Below are positions 7,096-16,824 of a stretch of 22,769 nucleotides of DNA, piece after piece (the first letter of the stretch is position 1; each line of letters starts with the position of its first letter). Source of the DNA: Erysipelothrix rhusiopathiae (lineage in GTDB: Bacteria; Bacillota_I; Bacilli_A; Erysipelotrichales; Erysipelotrichaceae). The DNA lies in assembly GCA_902797585.1 (NCBI GenBank), contig CADBTK010000053.1, positions 1-22,769 on the forward strand, given 5' to 3'. Below the pieces are notes generated by a model. That model searched no databases and was not told where the DNA came from. It worked only from the letters and a program-made list of their open reading frames with translations. The translations under genes were made by a program, and so were the position numbers.

Positions 7096-8220
7096 ATGAA
7101 ATTTTCAATCGAAAGAAAATACTTTTATCAAAAATTAAGCGTAGCTGCTCGTGCCATTAGTGTGTTTTCTCCATTACCTGCATTATCGGGAATTCACATT
7201 GATGTAAAAGAAGATTCAATTGTATTAACAGGAAGTGATTCAGATATTTCTATTCGTACATCGATTCAACCTTCAGAAATGAATAGTTTACAAATTGAAT
7301 CAACTGGATCCATCGTTATGGAAAGTAAATACTTATTAGAAATTGTTCGTAAGATTGAAAGTCCAGTTATTACTTTTGAATTGTTGGATTATGAATTGAT
7401 TCGTATTAAAAGTCAAAATGGAGAATTTAACTTAAATGGAATTTCTGCTGACCAATATCCAGCAATTGATTTCAAACAACCAAATCAAAGTATTAAATTA
7501 ACAAAATATCAATTACATCAAATTGTTAGTCAAACATCCTTTGCGTGTGGTGACAATAATTCGCAACGTCCAATTTTAAATGGAGTAAATTTCTTAATTA
7601 AAGACAACAACTTATATTGTGCAGGAACTGACTCTTATCGATTAGCTCGTAAAGTCATTTATATGGAAAATGCAGATGCATGTAATGTAACTATTCCTGC
7701 TAAGTCATTAAATGAATTAGAAAAATCATTGGATGAAGATACTGATCACATCTATTTATATATAGATGATAAAAAAGCTCAATTTGTATTTGATCAAACA
7801 ATTTTCCAAACTCGTTTATTAGATGGAGCTTTCCCTGATATGGAAAGAATTATTCCAACTGAATACATTTCAAAAATGGTTGTGAATGCCAGTGAATTAA
7901 GTCATGCGATTGATCGTACAAACTTTATTCGTAATGATAAGATTCATTTAATTAAAATGGAATGTAACAACCAATTGGTTCGTATTAAAACAAGTTCAAG
8001 TGAAATTGGAAATTCTGATGAAGTATTAACAGATTGTATTTATGAAGGACAAAGCTTATCAGTTACTTGTAATGGATCATTCTTAATGGATGCCATTCGT
8101 GCATGTCAATCTGAAAAAGTAGTATTGGAATTTTCCGGAGAAATGAGACCTATTAAAATCACAAATCCAGACGATCAAAGTGTGGTAATGGTGATTGTAC
8201 CAGTAAAAAGTTACGATTAA
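7096..8220 (+). CDS. dnaN: DNA polymerase III sliding clamp (beta subunit)
   Basis: The beta clamp is a ring-shaped dimer that encircles DNA and tethers polymerase III and repair proteins. The 374-residue protein begins MKFSIERKYFYQKLSVAARA and ends VVMVIVPVKSYD, the normal clamp C-terminus, with the three-domain length expected. The ATG at 7096 follows AAAGGAG (7081-7087); a TTG two codons earlier is in frame but closer to the ribosome site. It lies after dnaA and the origin's unwinding region, so it is probably transcribed together with dnaA, and it is cut off from the next operon by an intrinsic terminator. Confidence 0.97.
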   Translation: MKFSIERKYFYQKLSVAARAISVFSPLPALSGIHIDVKEDSIVLTGSDSDISIRTSIQPSEMNSLQIESTGSIVMESKYLLEIVRKIESPVITFELLDYELIRIKSQNGEFNLNGISADQYPAIDFKQPNQSIKLTKYQLHQIVSQTSFACGDNNSQRPILNGVNFLIKDNNLYCAGTDSYRLARKVIYMENADACNVTIPAKSLNELEKSLDEDTDHIYLYIDDKKAQFVFDQTIFQTRLLDGAFPDMERIIPTEYISKMVVNASELSHAIDRTNFIRNDKIHLIKMECNNQLVRIKTSSSEIGNSDEVLTDCIYEGQSLSVTCNGSFLMDAIRACQSEKVVLEFSGEMRPIKITNPDDQSVVMVIVPVKSYD

Positions 8221-8241
8221 AGCCCTGTAAGGGCTTTTTTT
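8219..8241 (+). terminator. Intrinsic terminator after dnaN
   Basis: AAAGCCC, loop TGTAA, GGGCTTT forms a 7-bp stem followed by T residues. It overlaps the dnaN stop codon and separates dnaN from the S4-recF-gyrBA operon. Confidence 0.9.
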
Positions 8242-8265
8242 CTATCTATGTAGGGGAATACCTTA

Positions 8266-8294
8266 TAGATTAAAAACACGTTTTATGATATAAT
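8266..8294 (+). promoter_or_regulatory. Extended -10 promoter of the S4-recF-gyrB-gyrA operon
   Basis: TATAAT at 8289-8294 is preceded by TGA (an extended -10, TGnTATAAT). The -35 position (TAGATT, 8266-8271, 17-base spacer) is weak. It lies between the dnaN terminator and the S4 gene and is the only visible promoter for the operon. Confidence 0.65.
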
Positions 8295-8317
8295 ATGCAT
8301 TGAAATGGGGTATGTAA

Positions 8318-8521
8318 GTGAAGTTTTCATTAAAAAGTGAATATATCAACTTATCTCAGATTTTGAAGTTCTATGATGTGATTCAAAGTGGAGGTCAGGC
8401 AAAAGAATATTTAGCTACAGCCATCGTTTTGGTCAATGGTCAACAAGAACAACGAAGAGGACGGAAACTATATAGAGGGGATATTGTGGAAGTGGAAGAT
8501 TTGAGGATTGAAATCGAATGA
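8318..8521 (+). CDS. yaaA: S4-domain RNA-binding protein, YaaA/RlbA type
   Basis: This 67-residue protein is essentially one S4 RNA-binding fold: ISLSQ-like start (INLSQILKFYDVIQSGGQAKEYL), then VLVNGQQEQRRGRKLYRGDIVEV, the classic S4 loop. The gene between dnaN and recF in Bacillota is yaaA/rlbA; its product is associated with ribosomes, and the precise role is not visible here. The start is a GTG at 8318 with GGGG about 7 bases upstream; an ATG at 8312 is followed at once by a stop. Its stop overlaps the recF start (ATGA), so the two are translationally coupled. Confidence 0.93.
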   Translation: MKFSLKSEYINLSQILKFYDVIQSGGQAKEYLATAIVLVNGQQEQRRGRKLYRGDIVEVEDLRIEIE

Positions 8522-9615
8522 ATATAAAAAAGATTCATCTTCATAATTTTCGTAATTACGACAATGCCTCTTTTTCTTTTGATTCCAACGCCATTCATTG
8601 TTTGATTGGAAAAAATGCGCAAGGGAAGACAAATTTTATCGAAGCCATTTACTTTTTGAGTCATCTTCATTCATTTCGAACACATTCAATGAGTGATTTG
8701 ATTCAAAGTAATAAAGAATGGATGAGAATTAATGCAGATATTGAAACACTGGGGCATCAAGAGGATGTTAAAGTGATGATTTCTGATCAACAACGTCTTC
8801 TCTTTCATTATCAAGATCCAGTAAAAAAGTATTCGGATTTTGTAGGAATTGTGAATGCGATTCTATTTTGTCCAGATGATATGTTGTTGTTTAAACAATC
8901 ACCTCGTAATCGTCGAAGAATGATTGATATAGAGTTAATTAAGTTATCTCATACCTACACAACAACCCTATCTCATTATCAAAAAGTCTTAAAAGAAAGA
9001 AATGCAGCTTTAAAACAAAATACGATTAATGAAGTTTATATTCAAACATTAACCGATCAATTAATCGAAGATCAGTTGATTATTATGAATCAACGAAATG
9101 AATTTGTTCATCGTTTATATAAGGAAATGATGAATTTATATCCTTTCTTTTCTTCAGAAAAACAAACAATTCAATTAAAGTATCAAACGTTTGTAGAATT
9201 AGGAGAAAACTTAAAAGAAAGAATTCAAATTGCTTATCAACAATCTTTTGAAAGAGATTGTCGATATAAACAGACAACACTTGGTATTCATAAAGACGAC
9301 TTACTTTTTCTTTTTGATGACAAGTTGATGTCACAAGTGGCTAGCCAAGGTCAAAAAAGAAGTGTATTGTTGACTTTAAAATTAGGTTTAGCCAACATTA
9401 TTTATCAGGCGAAAAAAGAATATCCAATCTTATTATTGGATGATGTATTTAGCGAACTAGATACTGTCCGTCGCCAACAACTTATTGAACATTTACCAAA
9501 CAATATGCAGATTTTCATTACTACAACAGAAAAAATGGAATCGCATTGGTTTGAAGGAAGAAATGTTCATATTTATCAAGTTGAACAAGGGTCATTAAAG
9601 GAGGTTTCACTATGA
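8518..9615 (+). CDS. recF: DNA replication and repair protein RecF
   Basis: RecF is an SMC-like ATPase that, with RecO and RecR, loads RecA at single-stranded gaps. The 365 residues open with [19 protein letters not shown] and show Walker A GKNAQGKT (31-38), an ABC-type signature [15 protein letters not shown] (from about 275) and Walker [13 protein letters not shown] (from about 304). Length is typical. It overlaps the S4 gene by four bases at its start and gyrB by four bases at its end. RecR is encoded at the right end of this window. Confidence 0.97.
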   Translation: MNIKKIHLHNFRNYDNASFSFDSNAIHCLIGKNAQGKTNFIEAIYFLSHLHSFRTHSMSDLIQSNKEWMRINADIETLGHQEDVKVMISDQQRLLFHYQDPVKKYSDFVGIVNAILFCPDDMLLFKQSPRNRRRMIDIELIKLSHTYTTTLSHYQKVLKERNAALKQNTINEVYIQTLTDQLIEDQLIIMNQRNEFVHRLYKEMMNLYPFFSSEKQTIQLKYQTFVELGENLKERIQIAYQQSFERDCRYKQTTLGIHKDDLLFLFDDKLMSQVASQGQKRSVLLTLKLGLANIIYQAKKEYPILLLDDVFSELDTVRRQQLIEHLPNNMQIFITTTEKMESHWFEGRNVHIYQVEQGSLKEVSL

Positions 9616-11573
9616 GTCAAGAAGATAACGTACAAGAATTTAGTGAATTAGAAAATGAAGCTACACATGTGGAAGATAAATCCTATACAGCGGATGATAT
9701 TCAAGTCTTAGAAGGATTAGAAGCGGTTCGTTTACGTCCTGGTATGTATATTGGATCTACCAGTTCGCGAGGATTACACCACCTTGTATGGGAAATTGTA
9801 GATAATGGAATTGATGAGGCATTAGCTGGTTTTGCCAATCAAATCGATGTAACGATTGAAAAAGGAAATGTCATTGCGGTTCGAGATAATGGTCGTGGTA
9901 TGCCTGTTGGAATTCATGAAAAAACAGGAGTTAGTGCTGTTGAAACCATTATGACTGTTCTTCATGCTGGAGGTAAATTCGGTGGTGGAGCATATAAAGT
10001 TTCTGGTGGTCTACACGGGGTTGGTGCTTCGGTAGTTAATGCATTAAGTGAATGGATGGAAGTAACTGTTTTCCAAGATGGAAAGAAATATCACATTCGT
10101 TTTGAAGAAGGTGGACAAACAACTCAACCTTTAAAAGAAATTGGAACGACAACAGAAAGTGGTACATTGGTTCGTTTTAAAGCCGATCCTACTATTTTTA
10201 AAGAAACAACAACATATGACTTTGATACATTGAATAAACGTATTCGTCAATTGGCTTTCTTGAATAAAGGAATTCGTTTAACTTTAACGGATCAACGTGA
10301 AGACGAAGAAGAAAAGAATGATTATTGTTACGAAGGTGGAATTCGTGAATATGTAGAATACATCAATAAAAATCATACTTCTATTCATGATCAAGTTATT
10401 TATTGTGAAGGAAACGAAGATGGAATTCTAGCAGAAGTTGCTCTTCAATATAATGACAGTTATCAATCAAGTATTTATTCTTTCTGTAATAATATCCATA
10501 CACACGAAGGTGGTTTCCATGAAGATGGATTCCGTATGGCATTAACTCGTGTGATTAACCAATATGGAAAAGAACACAATTATTTAAAGAAAGATGAGAC
10601 ATTATCACAAGATGATGTCAAAGAAGGTTTGGTTACTATTATTTCGGTTAAACACCCTAACCCGCAATATGAAGGACAAACAAAAACAAAACTTGGAAAT
10701 AGTGAAGTTCGTAAGATTGTTTCTGGAATTGTAGGTAAACAACTACAACGTTATTTCTTAGAAAATCCAGATGCTGCAAAATCAATCATTGATAAAGCAA
10801 TGTTGGCAAGTAAAGCTCGTATTGCAGCAAAAAAAGCACGTGAATTAACACGCCGTAAATCGGATTTAGATGGAATTAGTAGTTTGCCTGGTAAATTAAC
10901 AGATTGTTCAAGTAAAGATGCCAGCGAATGTGAAATCTATATTGTCGAAGGGAACTCCGCGGGTGGATCTGCCAAACAAGGTCGAGATGCTAAAACACAA
11001 GCTATCTTGCCACTTCGTGGGAAAATTCTAAATGTTGAAAAAGCAAGAGAAACTCGAATCTTCGATAATGCGGAAATTCGTAGTATGATTACAGCTTTTG
11101 GTTGTGGTGTTAAAGAAGATGTAGATATTGAAAAACTACGTTATCACAAGATTGTTATTATGACCGATGCCGATGTCGATGGAGCCCATATTGCGACATT
11201 GATGTTGACATTCTTATATCGATATATGAAACCAATTGTCGAACAAGGATACGTTTATATTGCTCAACCACCTCTATATAAAGTTCAAAAAGGTAAGAAA
11301 GTAATGTATGCCTATAAAGAACAAGAGATGGATGAAATTCGTGAAGAATTAAAAGAAGGATATAAAGTACAACGATACAAAGGTTTGGGAGAAATGGATG
11401 CCGAACAATTATGGGAAACAACTATGGATCCTAAAAACCGTGTATTGAAACGTGTCACTATTGAAGATGCAGAAACGGCGGATGAAACATTTGAATTATT
11501 GATGGGTGAACAAGTAGATCCTCGTCGTGATTTCATTCAAAAGAATGCCGTATATGCCAAATTAGATGTCTAG
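9612..11573 (+). CDS. gyrB: DNA gyrase subunit B
   Basis: GyrB supplies the ATPase of gyrase, which introduces negative supercoils. The 653-residue protein has the GHKL ATPase domain ([10 protein letters not shown] with Glu61 and Asn65; RDNGRGMP 91-98; GGLHGVGAS 132-140), a transducer domain, and the TOPRIM domain with EGNSAGG (about 446-452) and the metal-binding DADVDG (about 519-524), then the QPPLYK and YKGLGEM segments. A 27-residue acidic N-terminal extension precedes the usual [11 protein letters not shown] start. The ATG overlaps the recF stop and has AAAGGAGG upstream. A strong AAAGGAG site right after its stop serves gyrA. Confidence 0.98.
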   Translation: MSQEDNVQEFSELENEATHVEDKSYTADDIQVLEGLEAVRLRPGMYIGSTSSRGLHHLVWEIVDNGIDEALAGFANQIDVTIEKGNVIAVRDNGRGMPVGIHEKTGVSAVETIMTVLHAGGKFGGGAYKVSGGLHGVGASVVNALSEWMEVTVFQDGKKYHIRFEEGGQTTQPLKEIGTTTESGTLVRFKADPTIFKETTTYDFDTLNKRIRQLAFLNKGIRLTLTDQREDEEEKNDYCYEGGIREYVEYINKNHTSIHDQVIYCEGNEDGILAEVALQYNDSYQSSIYSFCNNIHTHEGGFHEDGFRMALTRVINQYGKEHNYLKKDETLSQDDVKEGLVTIISVKHPNPQYEGQTKTKLGNSEVRKIVSGIVGKQLQRYFLENPDAAKSIIDKAMLASKARIAAKKARELTRRKSDLDGISSLPGKLTDCSSKDASECEIYIVEGNSAGGSAKQGRDAKTQAILPLRGKILNVEKARETRIFDNAEIRSMITAFGCGVKEDVDIEKLRYHKIVIMTDADVDGAHIATLMLTFLYRYMKPIVEQGYVYIAQPPLYKVQKGKKVMYAYKEQEMDEIREELKEGYKVQRYKGLGEMDAEQLWETTMDPKNRVLKRVTIEDAETADETFELLMGEQVDPRRDFIQKNAVYAKLDV

Positions 11574-11586
11574 AAAGGAGATTTCT

Positions 11587-14061
11587 ATGGAAGAAAATAA
11601 AGTTTATGATCAAGTCGAAGAAGTTGAAATCTCCAAAGAGGTCAAAGAAGATTTCCTAGACTATTCGATGTCCGTTATCGTACAACGTGCTTTGCCAGAT
11701 GTACGTGATGGAATGAAACCTGTACATCGTCGTATTTTACATGCGATGAATGTATTAAATATTTCTGCAGGAGTAGCACATAAGAAAAGTGCTCGTATTG
11801 TAGGGGAAGTTATTGGGAAATACCACCCTCATGGGGATACAGCTGTTTATGATGCCATGGTTCGTATGGCCCAAGATTTCTCTTATCGTTATCCATTAAT
11901 TGATGGGCATGGTAACTTTGGTTCACTAGATGGTGATGGGGCGGCAGCAATGCGTTATACCGAAGCCAGAATGTCAAAAATTGCCATGGAAATGATGCGT
12001 GAAATCAACAAAGATACAGTTGATTTTATTGAAAACTATGATGGTGAAGAAACCGAACCAACAGTTCTTCCTTCTCGTTTTCCAAACTTATTAGTAAATG
12101 GATCTATGGGGATTGCGGTTGGTATGGCAACGAATATGGCACCTCATAACTTAACAGAAAGTATCAATGCGATTCTAGCTGTCATGGATAATCCAGATAT
12201 TACAGTTGTTGAATTAATGGAATTTATTAAAGGACCAGACTTTCCAACAGGTGGGATTATCTTAGGACGTAGTGGAATTCGTCAAGCATATGAAACAGGA
12301 CGTGGTTCTGTGATGGTTCGTTCTAAATATCGTATGGAAGATATGCCAAATGGAAAGAAACGAATCATTTTCTATGAAATTCCATATTCTGTTAATAAAG
12401 CAAACTTATTATCAAAAATGGCTAACCTAGTTCGTGACAAAGAAATCGAAGGGGTTACTTATCTAAACGATGAAAGTAACCGTGAAGGTATTCGTATTGT
12501 TATGGAACTAAAAAAAGATGCCCAAGAAGAAGTTATTTTAAATAAATTATTTAAAAATACGCCTCTTCAATCCAATTTTAGTATCAACATGTTGGCACTA
12601 GAAAATGGTCGTCCAAAACAATTAACATTAAAAGAAATCATTCAAGATTACATTGATTTCCAAGTTCAAGTCATTGAACGCAAAACACGTTTCGATTTAA
12701 AGAAAGCACAAGATCGTGCACATATCTTAGAAGGATTGCGTATTGCGATTGATAACATTGATGCAGTGATTCAATTAATTCGTTCTTCTAAAAAAGATGA
12801 AGCAGGATTAGTGGCGGATATGTGTAAAGAGTTTGGATTAACTGAAATTCAAGCGAAAGCCATTCTTGCGATGCAAATTCGTCGTTTATCCGGATTGGAA
12901 AGAGAAAAAATTGAAGAAGAATATCAAGAATTATTGCGTAAAATTGAAGACTTCAAGGATATCTTAGCAAATCATTCTCGAGTACTTGGTATTATTCGTG
13001 ATGACTTAAAAGAAATTGATGAAAAATATGGGGATGATCGTCGTACGGAAATTACAGATCAATATATCGATATGGAAGATGAAGATTTAATTCCACAAGA
13101 AGATGTCATTATTATGATGACTACTTCTGGTTATATTAAACGTATGCCAGTCGATACATATCGTGCACAAAACCGTGGGGGACGTGGAATTCGTTCATTA
13201 ACATTGAATGAAGAAGACTCCATCGATACGATGATTTCTATGTCTACACACGATCACTTATTGTTATTTACGGATAAAGGACGTGTTTATCGATTAAAAG
13301 GATACAACATTCCAAATGCCTCACGTACATCCAAAGGATTGCCAATTGTTAATATTCTACAATTGAGTAATGATGAAAATGTTACGACGTTATTAGCAAT
13401 TCCAAAAGAACATGAATTCAACTATTTATTGTTTGTGACAAGAGATGGTATTGTGAAACGTACAGACATTAGTGAATTTGAAAATATCAACCGTAATGGA
13501 AAAATTGCGATTAGTCTAAAAGAAGATGACTTATTGTGGTTTGTAAAAACAACTACAGGTGATGAAGATGTCATTATTGCAGCATCCAATGGAAAAGCGG
13601 TTCGTTTCCATGAAAACCAAATTCGTGTGATGGGACGTACAGCTAGTGGAGTACGTGGTATGAATGTAGAAGATGCCCATGTTGTGGGAGTAAGTACATC
13701 CAGCGAAGGAGATACTTTATTATCAATTTCTGAAAATGGATATGGAAAACGTAGTTTGGTTGAAGATTACCGACTTACTTCTCGTGGTAAAAAAGGTGTT
13801 TCTACAATGAATGTTACCGAAAAAACAGGGCAATTAATGTTAGTAAAAGCGGTACAAGGTGATGAAGATGCGATGATTGTAGCATCCAATGGAATCATGA
13901 TTCGTATCGCGGTTGAAAATATTGGAATCCATGGTCGTAATACCCAAGGAGTTCGATTGATTAACTTAGCAGATGATGCCACAGTAACACGATTAACACT
14001 TGTAGATCACGCCGAAGAAGAGGAAGAAGTAGAAGAAACAGAACAAACTAATGAAGAATAA
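11587..14061 (+). CDS. gyrA: DNA gyrase subunit A
   Basis: GyrA forms the double-strand break and wraps DNA. The start is the ATG at 11587 because AAAGGAG (11574-11580) precedes it; the frame is open 7 codons further but into gyrB. The 824 residues hold the breakage-reunion domain with catalytic Tyr124 ([10 protein letters not shown]) and the quinolone-determining segment [12 protein letters not shown], where Thr85 and Asp89 match E. coli Ser83 and Asp87; Thr there is a normal variant in other Bacillota such as Clostridioides. The C-terminal beta-pinwheel contains the GyrA-box QNRGGRG (about 528-534), which marks gyrase rather than topoisomerase IV. The protein ends in a short Glu-rich tail. 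A strong terminator follows. Confidence 0.98.
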   Translation: MEENKVYDQVEEVEISKEVKEDFLDYSMSVIVQRALPDVRDGMKPVHRRILHAMNVLNISAGVAHKKSARIVGEVIGKYHPHGDTAVYDAMVRMAQDFSYRYPLIDGHGNFGSLDGDGAAAMRYTEARMSKIAMEMMREINKDTVDFIENYDGEETEPTVLPSRFPNLLVNGSMGIAVGMATNMAPHNLTESINAILAVMDNPDITVVELMEFIKGPDFPTGGIILGRSGIRQAYETGRGSVMVRSKYRMEDMPNGKKRIIFYEIPYSVNKANLLSKMANLVRDKEIEGVTYLNDESNREGIRIVMELKKDAQEEVILNKLFKNTPLQSNFSINMLALENGRPKQLTLKEIIQDYIDFQVQVIERKTRFDLKKAQDRAHILEGLRIAIDNIDAVIQLIRSSKKDEAGLVADMCKEFGLTEIQAKAILAMQIRRLSGLEREKIEEEYQELLRKIEDFKDILANHSRVLGIIRDDLKEIDEKYGDDRRTEITDQYIDMEDEDLIPQEDVIIMMTTSGYIKRMPVDTYRAQNRGGRGIRSLTLNEEDSIDTMISMSTHDHLLLFTDKGRVYRLKGYNIPNASRTSKGLPIVNILQLSNDENVTTLLAIPKEHEFNYLLFVTRDGIVKRTDISEFENINRNGKIAISLKEDDLLWFVKTTTGDEDVIIAASNGKAVRFHENQIRVMGRTASGVRGMNVEDAHVVGVSTSSEGDTLLSISENGYGKRSLVEDYRLTSRGKKGVSTMNVTEKTGQLMLVKAVQGDEDAMIVASNGIMIRIAVENIGIHGRNTQGVRLINLADDATVTRLTLVDHAEEEEEVEETEQTNEE

Positions 14062-14086
14062 GAGATAGGATTTTCCTATCTCTTTT
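14061..14086 (+). terminator. Intrinsic terminator after gyrA
   Basis: AGAGATAGGA, loop TTT, TCCTATCTCT gives a perfect 10-bp stem followed by T residues. It begins at the gyrA stop codon and ends the gyrase operon, facing the terminator of the opposite operon. Confidence 0.92.
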
Positions 14087-14095
14087 CATATATTT

Positions 14096-14122
14096 AAAAA
14101 ATGCCGATATTTCTCGGCATTT
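14096..14122 (-). terminator. Intrinsic terminator after the Crp-like gene
   Basis: On the minus strand AAATGCCGA, loop GAAATA, TCGGCATTT is a perfect 9-bp stem followed by a T run. It overlaps the last bases of the Crp-like gene and closes the minus-strand operon, about 10 bases from the gyrA terminator. Confidence 0.92.
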
Positions 14123-14792
14123 ATTGAATAATTTTTTGAAGAGCTTTTTTATCTAGGATGGTAAAACTACCTCGTTTTGTTTTTACCCAACCTTCTTTGA
14201 CCATTGTTTTTATCATACGAGCAACAACTTCTCTAGCGGAATTTATTTCTAAGGCTATTTCTTCCTGGGTTGTTTTTACTTCTAAAGAATGGTTTTTATT
14301 TACTTCGTCTAATAAATAAATCGCAATTCTTTGGTCCACTCGTAAAAATAATGTTTGTTGGATCATCCACATGACATCACTGAAACGATCGGTTGCTAAT
14401 TCATACACATAAGAACGGATATATATATTTTCTTCTTTCCAATGAGACATATGAATGGCAGGAATCACAAGAAGTGAACAATCTTTAACTGCTACCATTT
14501 GGGTATCAAAGGTTATTTGATTGACAACACATGCAGCCGATAAGATATCAACATCTTCAGGTTCCAATCGATACAATGTGATTTCCCTACCTTCCTCGGA
14601 AATCATAAAAGTACGTAATTCCCCTTCAAGAAGCATAATCATTCCAAGACAATCGCTTCCTTGATCATGTATGATTTGTCCTTTTTTAAATTGAGCAACA
14701 TAGCTAACAGATTCCATTTGTTCTTTTTGTTGATTAGTTAAATGTTCATAAAATGGAAGTTGACTCAAATAATCATGTGGGGATTTTATCAT
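14121..14792 (-). CDS. Crp/Fnr-family transcriptional regulator
   Basis: A 223-residue activator-type regulator: an N-terminal cyclic-nucleotide-binding fold (about 10-120; FKKGQIIHDQGS, LLEGELRTFMISEEGREITLYRLEPED), a dimer helix (about 125-165) and a C-terminal winged helix-turn-helix (about 172-212). The recognition helix INSAREVVARMIKTM keeps Arg187, Glu188 and Arg192, aligned with Arg180, Glu181 and Arg185 of E. coli CRP, which read TGTGA. The cAMP cassette (GE...R-S/T-A) is missing; the equivalent stretch is DVDILSAACVVNQITF. There is no FNR-type N-terminal cysteine cluster; cysteines are at 48, 88 and 105. The ligand is therefore unknown. It is the last gene of the thioredoxin-rhodanese-CoA-disulfide reductase operon, 3 bases after its neighbour, and is probably its autoregulator. 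Confidence 0.92.
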   Translation of the reverse strand: MIKSPHDYLSQLPFYEHLTNQQKEQMESVSYVAQFKKGQIIHDQGSDCLGMIMLLEGELRTFMISEEGREITLYRLEPEDVDILSAACVVNQITFDTQMVAVKDCSLLVIPAIHMSHWKEENIYIRSYVYELATDRFSDVMWMIQQTLFLRVDQRIAIYLLDEVNKNHSLEVKTTQEEIALEINSAREVVARMIKTMVKEGWVKTKRGSFTILDKKALQKIIQ

Positions 14793-14795
14793 AGT

Positions 14796-16442
14796 TTATT
14801 CTCCTAGATGTACAGCTTTGTAGAAGTTGACGCCACCTGGATAGATTTTAACATTTTTATATCCATTTTGGCTTAGGATACGCGCTGCATTATAAGCACG
14901 AACACCAATAGCACAGAAGACGATTACTTCTTTTTCTTTATCTAATTCATTGACTCTTTCACGCAATTGTCCTAAAGGAATATGTGTAAAATTCATAGGT
15001 AATGAATACCACTTTAATTCCCCACCTTCACGTACATCCAATACTTGTGCTTCTGGATGTGTTTCTACTTCATCCCAAGTTGCGATTTGTGCAAGACCAT
15101 CTAGTACATTTCCTGCTACAAAACCAGCCATATTGATTGGATCTTTTGCGGATGAATATGGTGGAGCGTACGCTAATTCTAATTCTTTTAAATCTTCAAT
15201 AGAGGCATGTAGCCTAATTGCACTAGCTAGAACATCAATACGTTTGTCAACTCCTTCATTTCCTACAATTTGTGCTCCATATATTTGGGAACCATCTTTA
15301 GAAAATAATAGTTTAATCATCATTGGTTGGGCTCCAGGATAGTATCCTGCATGAGAGTTTTGACGAATGATGATGGATTCATATTCTTTTTCTAAACGCT
15401 TTAATGTTTTTTCGTTAGCTCCTGTAGCTGCTACGGTTAAATCAAAGATTTTTGCAACAGAAGAACCTTGTGTTCCTTTATAAATTTCTTTATTTCCAAC
15501 AATGTTATTGGCTACGATTCGACCTTGTTTATTCGCTGGTCCTGCTAAAGGAATCATTGTCTTTCCACCAAAGATGAAATCATTTACTTCAATAACATCT
15601 CCCATCGCATAAATATTTGGATCTGTTGTTTGAAGAGAATCATTGACTTTAATTCCACCACGTTGGTTGATGTCTAATCCAGCATCTTTAGCAAGTTGAC
15701 TATTTGGTCTAACACCAATAGAAAGAATGATGGAATCGCTTTGAATTTGAGTTCCAGATTTCAAAGTGGTCTTAACTCCTTGTTCATTATCTTCAAAAGA
15801 GTCTACTCCATCGTTTAAAATTAAATGAATTCCTTTATTTTTTAATTCTTGATGAACAAGTTGAGCCATTTCATAGTCAAGTGGTGCCATCACTTGGTCC
15901 ATTGCTTCTACTAATGTAACATCTACACCAGCTTCTTTTAAGTTTTCTGCCATTTCCAATCCAATGAATCCCCCACCTACAATTAAAGCTGTTTTCATTG
16001 TTTGTGCTTGGGCTTTTAGACGTGTCGCATCATGGACTGTCCACAATGTTTGAATTTTTTCTGATTCAATTCCAGGAATTGGTGGACGTAATGGAGAAGA
16101 ACCTGTTGCGATTACTAATGTATCGTAACTTTCTTCATAACTTTCATTTTTATTATGATCCAAGATAGTAATAGTTTGGTTATCTCGATCAATTTTTGTG
16201 ACTTCATTACGAATACGAACATCGATATCAAATCGATTGTTCATAAGTTCTGGAGTCATTAATAATAAATCATCTTGTTCTGGAATCACATTTCCAATGT
16301 GATATGGAAGTCCACAGTTGGCATATGAAATATAGTCTCCACGTTCTAATAAAACAATGTCGGCATCTTTATCCAATCGACGTAAACGTGCAGCACAACT
16401 CGCACCAGCGGCTACTCCACCTATAATGACTGTTTTACTCAT
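14796..16442 (-). CDS. cdr: CoA-disulfide reductase with C-terminal rhodanese domain
   Basis: A flavoprotein of the pyridine nucleotide-disulfide oxidoreductase class 3, fused to a rhodanese. The 548 residues begin with the FAD-binding GGVAAGASCAARLRR and the single redox Cys43 in YANCGLPYHIG, the mark of CoA-disulfide reductase and NADH oxidase relatives. The NAD(P)H site is VGGGFIGLEMAENL (about 152-165), the second FAD motif YAMGDVIEV, and YAPPYSSAKDP is the dimer-interface active-site loop. From about 455 on lies a rhodanese domain with the active loop CAIGVRAY (Cys510). Such fusions reduce CoA disulfide, CoA persulfide or polysulfide with NAD(P)H; the exact substrate cannot be told from sequence. 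It follows the single-domain rhodanese by 2 bases and precedes the Crp-like gene. Confidence 0.93.
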   Translation of the reverse strand: MSKTVIIGGVAAGASCAARLRRLDKDADIVLLERGDYISYANCGLPYHIGNVIPEQDDLLLMTPELMNNRFDIDVRIRNEVTKIDRDNQTITILDHNKNESYEESYDTLVIATGSSPLRPPIPGIESEKIQTLWTVHDATRLKAQAQTMKTALIVGGGFIGLEMAENLKEAGVDVTLVEAMDQVMAPLDYEMAQLVHQELKNKGIHLILNDGVDSFEDNEQGVKTTLKSGTQIQSDSIILSIGVRPNSQLAKDAGLDINQRGGIKVNDSLQTTDPNIYAMGDVIEVNDFIFGGKTMIPLAGPANKQGRIVANNIVGNKEIYKGTQGSSVAKIFDLTVAATGANEKTLKRLEKEYESIIIRQNSHAGYYPGAQPMMIKLLFSKDGSQIYGAQIVGNEGVDKRIDVLASAIRLHASIEDLKELELAYAPPYSSAKDPINMAGFVAGNVLDGLAQIATWDEVETHPEAQVLDVREGGELKWYSLPMNFTHIPLGQLRERVNELDKEKEVIVFCAIGVRAYNAARILSQNGYKNVKIYPGGVNFYKAVHLGE

Positions 16443-16444
16443 AC

Positions 16445-16765
16445 TTATACTCTCTTTCCTTTATAAGAGGCAATTCCTCCAATGTTGTGAACATTGGTAA
16501 ATCCCATTTGTTGAAATACTTTGGTTGCTTGTGCACTACGAGCACCACTTTGACAATATACATATAAAGGAGTGTCTTTTCCTTTTACTTTATTATCAAT
16601 CATTTCTAATCGATCTAAAGGAATGTTCATACTCTTTTCGATGTGTCCACTGTTATACTCTTGAGAAGAGCGAACATCAATTAATTTTGCTCCTTGTGTT
16701 TGTTTAAATTCTTCAATTCCAGCGTTAATATCCACACCAGAAAATAAATTTCCAAATAATCCCAT
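16445..16765 (-). CDS. Single-domain rhodanese (sulfurtransferase)
   Basis: A small cytoplasmic rhodanese that carries sulfane sulfur as a cysteine persulfide. The start is placed at the ATG at 16763-16765 (MGLFGNLF); an upstream ATG at 16777 overlaps the AAAGGA ribosome site and is less likely. The 106 residues contain the domain entry KLIDVRSSQEYNSGHI, NIPLDRL, and the active-site loop CQSGARS with Cys71, followed by FTNVHNIGGIASYKG. There is no signal peptide. It sits between thioredoxin and the CoA-disulfide reductase-rhodanese fusion, so sulfur relay and thiol-based reduction are the probable shared theme. Confidence 0.92.
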   Translation of the reverse strand: MGLFGNLFSGVDINAGIEEFKQTQGAKLIDVRSSQEYNSGHIEKSMNIPLDRLEMIDNKVKGKDTPLYVYCQSGARSAQATKVFQQMGFTNVHNIGGIASYKGKRV

Positions 16766-16782
16766 ATTCAATACCATCCTTT

Positions 16783-16824
16783 CTTATATTATATAAGACA
16801 ATATGTCTCTATCTATGGTCTTAT
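16783..16824 (-). other. Overlapping inverted repeats between trxA and the rhodanese gene
   Basis: Three hairpins share bases here: CTTATAT-T-ATATAAG (16783-16797), AGACA-ATA-TGTCT (16796-16808), and a longer pairing of ATAAGAC (16793-16799) with GTCTTAT (16818-16824), which reaches the trxA stop codon. The longer helix and the small ones exclude each other. No T-run follows. They could be mRNA processing or stability elements that set different levels of thioredoxin and the downstream genes. Confidence 0.5.

Noticed and set aside
10830..10845. CACGTG in gyrB as another parS
   Set aside because: Flanks (AAAGCACGTGAATT) do not match the parS palindrome; only the 21159-21174 site does.
14950..15342. 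Plus-strand 130-codon open frame opposite the CoA-disulfide reductase gene
   Set aside because: The opposite strand encodes a well-conserved enzyme throughout; the frame has no ribosome site and a composition typical of antisense shadows.
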